A DNA stretch of 64,000 bases from assembly GCA_027186245.1 (NCBI GenBank), contig CP114499.1, positions 4,593,001 to 4,657,000 of the forward strand, written 5' to 3'. Positions 59,775 through 64,000 of this stretch are shown here, in pieces. A program made the translations under genes and the position numbers. Below the pieces are notes generated by a model. It saw only the letters and a list, made by a program, of their open reading frames with translations, made no database searches and was not told the origin of the DNA. Numbering within the stretch: position 1 is the stretch's first letter; every line of letters begins with the position of its first letter. The DNA is from Coriaria nepalensis. Taxonomy: Eukaryota > Streptophyta > Magnoliopsida > Cucurbitales > Coriariaceae.

Positions 59775-60402
59775 CCTACTCTGCTATTCATTTATGTGGT
59801 TTTAATCACTCGTGTGATAAGAAAAATTTTTTTTTCTTGCTCTTGGTGTGTCGGCATTTTCTGTGGTCATCGATTTCGTGGCTGCCGACGTACTGTTCTG
59901 GGTTGAAAGGTGTCCATTGGGTTCCTCTGTGGCCGTCGATCTTCTCTGCGGGGGCGTTTGGCGTTTTCTGTGGTGGTTGAGTGGTGTTCGATCTTCTCTT
60001 TCGGTGCTTCCATTGTGGTGGCTGGGTTGCTGTGGGGACGTCGGCTCTCTCTGTGGTAGACGGGAGGCTCTCTCTGTGGTAGACGGGAGGTTCTGTGGTG
60101 GTTGCGAGGTGATCAGCAACGAATCTGTGGTGGTTGCGCGGTGGTTGCGAGGTTCTGTGGTGGGCTGCGAGGTGTAAATGAATTTGGTTGCTGATTCTTT
60201 TGTTGCAGACGTGCTAGCTAGGCAGGTATCAATTTTGGGCCCTCTTATTGTGTTCCTTGGGCCTATTAACTTGTACCCGTGGGCTTCTCTTTTGCATTGT
60301 GTATTTGGGCCTCTTTTTCACTTGAAGTTGGAATTGATTTACTTTCGGGCTTGCTGTTATTTTTGACTGTTTGGGCTGATTTTGTTATACGTAACTTTCA
60401 TC
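59775..60402 (+). other. Leader of copia G with internal repeats
   Basis: 628 bp, G/T-rich. CTCTCTGTGGTAGACGGGAGG occurs twice in tandem near 60040-60090, and TCTGTGGTGGTTGCG-type units recur to about 60175. The 109-codon frame through it is Val/Gly/Trp-rich and looks like a by-product of the repeats. Confidence 0.6.
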
Positions 60403-61303
60403 ATGTCTACGGAAAATAATATTATTCGTTTTACTGGAAAGAATTTTTCAACGTGGGAATTTCAATTTAAAATGTTCTTGAAAGGGAAAGAATTATCAAA
60501 TCATATTGATAGTTCTATTCGAGTTCCCACTGATGAAAAGGAATTTGCCCAATGGGAGGTCAAGGATGCTAGGGTGATCTCTTGGCTCTTAGGAACGATT
60601 GAGCCCCATCTTGTCACCAATCTTCGGTGTTTCACTACGGCTCACGCTATGTGAGCCTATCTGCAACGTATTTATCACCAAGACCACAGTGCTCGGAAAT
60701 TCCAATTGGAGTTGGAAATTAGCAATTACACTCAAGGTAATTTGACCATTGAGCAATTTTATTCTGGTTTTATTAATATTTGGAGCGAGTATTCTGCTAT
60801 TGTTCATGCTAAGGTTCCTACCGCGGCCCTCGCGGCTCTTCAAGCGGTTCATGCTGAGAGTCAACGTGATCAATTTTTGATGAAGCTTCGCCCTGAATTT
60901 GAGTCTGTTCGAGCCGGTTTATTGAACCGTAATCCGGTCCCTTCCTTGGATATTTGCTTGGGAGATTTATTGCGTGAGGAGCAACGATTATCCACTCAGA
61001 TGGGTATGACTTCTGAGAAAGTCTTTTCTGAGGCTGTAAATGTAGCTTATGCAGCACACAGGAAAGGGAGGAACAAGCTGCAGTGTTTTAGTTGCAAGGA
61101 GATCGGTCACATTGCTCGCAACTGTCGAAAGAAAGTTTGTAACTACTGCAAGAAAGAGGGCCATCTCATCAAAGACTGTTGCGTGCGGCCTCAGAATCAC
61201 CAATCTCAAGCTTTTCAAGCTGCTGTTCAGTCCTCGTCTTATTCTGCACCTCCCACTGTAAGCTCTGATTATCTGTTCTCACACCTGCCATGGTCCAACA
61301 GAT
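60403..61303 (+). pseudogene. Copia G gag with one nonsense codon
   Basis: Starts MSTENNIIRFTGKNFSTWEF at the ATG at 60403. A TGA (60652-60654) falls after TTAHAM, where the family usually has Trp. The same frame continues AYLQRIYHQDHSARKFQLE to two CCHC knuckles, CFSCKEIGHIARNC and CNYCKKEGHLIKDC (61083-61180). A one-base shift near 61270 sends the frame to a stop at 61303, while pol continues in another frame (MVQQMIVSAFTALGLQG). Confidence 0.88.
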
Positions 61304-64000
61304 GATTGTGTCTGCTTTTACGGCTTTAGGCCTACAAGGTACAACTCCTACCTTCACTTCTTCTTGGATTGTTGATTCTGGTGCCTCTAATCATATGACC
61401 GGTAGTACGACGCGTCTCCATGATGTTCGTAAGTATGGAGGCAGGTAAACTATTCAGATTGCTGATGGCAGTACACTTCCTATTACTGCTGTTGGTACTT
61501 TGGGTTCTTCCTTTCAAAATGTTTTTGTGTCCCCTGGATTATCTACAAATTTGATTTCTGTTGGACAATTGGTAGATAATAACTGTGATGTTCATTTCTC
61601 TCGTGGTGGCTGTCTTGTGCAGGATCAGGTGTCAGGGACGGTGATCGCGAAGGGGCCTAAAGTGGGACGTCTATTTCCTTTACAGTTTTCTATTCCTAAG
61701 GTTATTTCTTTTGCTTGTACGGCTACTGCCGATAATAATGAAGTATGGCATAAAAAATTGGGTCATCCCAATTCTGTTGTCTTGACTCATCTTTTGAAAC
61801 ATGGTTTTTTGGGCAATACCGAATCTTTGTCTTCGTCTCCTGTATCTTTTGATTGTGCTACTTGTCGTCTTGGTAAAAGTAAAACATTACCTTTTCCTGC
61901 GCATGGTAGTCGTGCTTCTACTTGCTTTGAGATTGTACATACTGATGTTTGGGGTGTCAGTCCTATTATTTCTCATGGGCAGTATCATTATTTTGTGACG
62001 TTTATCGATGATTATAGTCGATTTACTTGGCTCTATTTTCTTCGTTCTAGAGCTGACGTGTTCTCTGTTTTTCAAAAATTTGTTGCGCTTGTCGAGACAC
62101 AGTTCAGTACTTGTATCAAAACCTTACGCTCCGACTCCGGGGGGGAATACATGTCTCATTCCTTTCAGACTTATCTTCAGCAAAAAGGGATCATTTCTCA
62201 ACGTTCTTGTCCTTATACCCCTCAACAAAATGGAGTCGCTGAGCGTAAGAATCGTCATCTCTTAGATGTTGTTCGTACTTTGCTGATTGATTCATCTGTA
62301 CCTTCTAAGTTCTGGGTAGAAGCTTTATCTACTGCTGTTTATTTGATCAATCGTTTGCCTACTGCCACCCTAAATTATGATTCTCCCTATCTTCAATTAT
62401 TTGGCATATCTCCTGAGTATAAATCCTTTCATACTTTCGGGTGTGTTTGTTTTGTTCATTTGCCACCTATTGATCGTCACAAGCTTGCTGCACAGTCTGT
62501 CACATGTGCTTTTATGGGATATAGCCCTACTCAGAAAGGATTTGTTTGTTATGATGCCCATGCAAACAAATTTCGGATCTCCCGGAATGCGATTTTCTTT
62601 GAAAATCAATATTTCTTTCAGTCCCAGGTTATTTCTGATCCTCCTATTACTCTTCTACCTGCTTTTGATGATGTGCCTTCTTCTATTGAGCGATTTAAAT
62701 CCGGTATGGTGTACCATAGACGTCCTCCTTCAGCGCCTCTTCCAGACACTGATCCGTCATCTGATTCTACGCTTCCGATACCTCGGCGCTCCACCCGGGT
62801 TACACATCCACCAGATAAGTATGGTTTTTCTCATACCTCACTTACTGCCACTCTCGATACTGTTTCTGTTCCTCACTCTTATACTCAGGCAGCTACCCAA
62901 GCATGTTGGCAGCAGGCCATGCAAGAAGAAATCCAAGCTCTTCAAGACAATCACACTTGGGATCTTGTGACTTGTCCCTCTGGTGTCAAACCTAGTGGCT
63001 GTAAATGGGTATACTCGGTCAAGTTTCGGTCTGATGGCTCACTGGACCGATATAAGGCTCGTCTCGTGGCTCTTGGGAACCGACAGGAGTATGGTATTGA
63101 TTATGAAGAGACATTTGCACCTGTTGCTAAAATGACTACTGTTCGGACTATCTTGGCACTTGCTGCATCACAGGAGTGGTCTCTCCGACAGATGGACGTG
63201 AAGAATGCTTTTCTACATGGGGATTTGAAGGAAGAAATTTATATGTCTCCACCTCCTGGCATGTTTACTACACCTTCCTCAGAGGTTTGTCGGTTACGCC
63301 GATCTTTGTATGGTTTGAAACAAGCTCCGCGTGCATGGTTTGATAAATTTCGCTCTACTTTGCTTGCTTCACTTTACTCAGAGTCAGTTTGATTCCTCTC
63401 TATTTCTTCGCAAGACTTCTGCAGGAATTGTATTGCTTCTAGTATATGTTGACGACATTGTGATTACTGGCTCTGATACTGAGTTACTTAAGCAATTACA
63501 ACAGCATCTCAAGGCCTCTTTTCACATGAAAGATCTTGGTCCCTTGCAGTACTTTCTTGGCCTTGAGGTCCAAATTACTCCGACTGGTACTTTGTTACAT
63601 CAGCACAAATACACAGAGGAAGTAATTTCATTAGCTGGTCTCCAATTGGGTAATTCTGTTCTTACTCCCTTGGAGGTAAATCTTAAGCTTCGTCAGGAGG
63701 AAGGCGAGCTTCTATCAGATCCATCCTTGTATCGGCAACTCGTTGGGAGTTTGAACTACCTGACAATTACTCGTCCTGACATTTCTTTTGCTGTGCAGCA
63801 GGTCAGTCAATTTATGCAGGCCCCTCGACACCTTCACCTTGCCGTTGTCCGCCGCATTCCGCCGCATTATCCGATATCTGAAGGGCACCTCTCCACGCGG
63901 GTTGTTCTTTCCTAAGGACTCTTCCTTACAGTTGGTGGGGTATAGTGACGTTGACTGGGCCGGATGTGCAGATACTCGTCGATCTGTTACTGGCTGGTGC
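61291..64000 (+). pseudogene. Copia G pol, partial and shifted
   Basis: Protease WIVDSGASNHMTG (near 61365) is followed by a TAA at 61446-61448. The frame to 63392 has the integrase zinc finger (HKKLGHPN, CATCRLGKSKTLPF), the integrase core with its three acidic residues (HTDVWG, FIDDYSRFTWLYFL, LRSDSGGEY, PQQNGVAERKNRHLL) and the RT start (KWVYSVKFRSDGSLDRYKAR, QMDVKNAFLHGDLKEEIYM, LYGLKQAPRAWFDKF). A shift near 63375 moves RT to the next frame (SQFDSSLFLRK, LLVYVDDIVITGS, MKDLGPLQYFLGLEV). A 10-bp tandem duplication (63849-63868) shifts it again before RNase H (GYSDVDWAGCADTRRSVTGW), where the window ends. Confidence 0.9.

Larger units (their letters stand above)
59557..64000 (+). mobile_element. 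Ty1/copia retrotransposon G, 3' end outside window
   Basis: Short 5' LTR, primer site, long leader, gag, protease, integrase, RT and the start of RNase H in copia order; it leaves the window within RNase H. It is inserted in the 3' LTR of gypsy F. The five bases before it, AATAT (59552-59556), are the predicted target duplication. It is the best-preserved element in the window but has at least five lesions. Confidence 0.9.

Noticed and set aside
62377..62970. 197-codon plus-strand hydrophobic frame
   Set aside because: Out-of-frame shadow of the copia G integrase-RT region; the true frame carries all the motifs.
1..64000. Search for CRISPR arrays, rRNA, tRNA, known plant miRNA precursors and prokaryotic-type operons
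   Set aside because: No regularly spaced repeats, no rRNA-like blocks, no complete cloverleaf and none of the common conserved miRNA sequences were noticed by eye; a covariance-model scan would be needed to exclude small RNAs.

Overview
This is nuclear DNA of a flowering plant, most likely a eudicot. It is AT-rich, its genes have GT-AG introns, and it carries plant-only gene families (lycopene beta-cyclase, BLADE-ON-PETIOLE, a Pol V-type RPB5 subunit, a nuclear group II intron maturase, a CYSTM protein). Both flanks are packed with nested LTR retrotransposons. I saw no rRNA gene, tRNA gene, CRISPR array or bacterial-style operon.

Left third (1-22.3 kb). A decayed Ty1/copia element (313-6262, minus) has a 1.59-kb solo LTR of another family inside one of its own LTRs, with a perfect 5-bp target duplication. 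The intronless lycopene beta-cyclase gene (6468-7979, minus) follows. About 660 bp away, head to head, lies a SEC14/CRAL-TRIO gene that is now a pseudogene. Its first intron holds a 11.7-kb Ty3/gypsy element (9071-20813, minus), which itself contains a copia element (9520-15715). Its last coding exon is cut by a roughly 0.7-kb hAT/MITE-like repeat, and the final codons of the gene resume on the far side.

Middle (22.7-51 kb). This is the gene-bearing part: GLDH (last step of vitamin C synthesis, 6 exons, plus), a CYSTM mini-protein (2 exons, minus), NRPE5 (4 exons, minus), a BOP/NPR5-type BTB-ankyrin regulator (2 exons, minus), a PMT6/7-type Golgi methyltransferase (7 exons, minus) and an nMAT3-type mitochondrial maturase (minus). 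Between them are relics: a copia RNase H fragment (35.05-35.79 kb), a FAR1/FHY3-related pseudogene (39.5-41.0 kb, minus) and a PPR pseudogene tail (47.6-48.1 kb, minus).

Right end (52.9-64 kb). Three plus-strand elements are nested: an old copia element is interrupted at 55366 by a Ty3/gypsy element, and the 3' LTR of that element is interrupted at 59557 by a copia element that runs off the window. All carry coding lesions.

The intact genes are ordinary single-copy housekeeping or developmental genes acting in different compartments: plastid carotenoids, mitochondrial ascorbate and intron splicing, nuclear Pol V, nuclear development, Golgi wall synthesis. They do not form one pathway. From memory of Arabidopsis locus numbers, LCYB, the SEC14 gene and PMT6 sit together around At3g10200-At3g10230, NRPE5 and BOP1 around At3g57080-At3g57130, and nMAT3 next to PMT7 at At5g04050/At5g04060. 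The window therefore looks like an ancestral gene block diluted by retrotransposons. All exon boundaries were read by eye from splice signals and reading frame.
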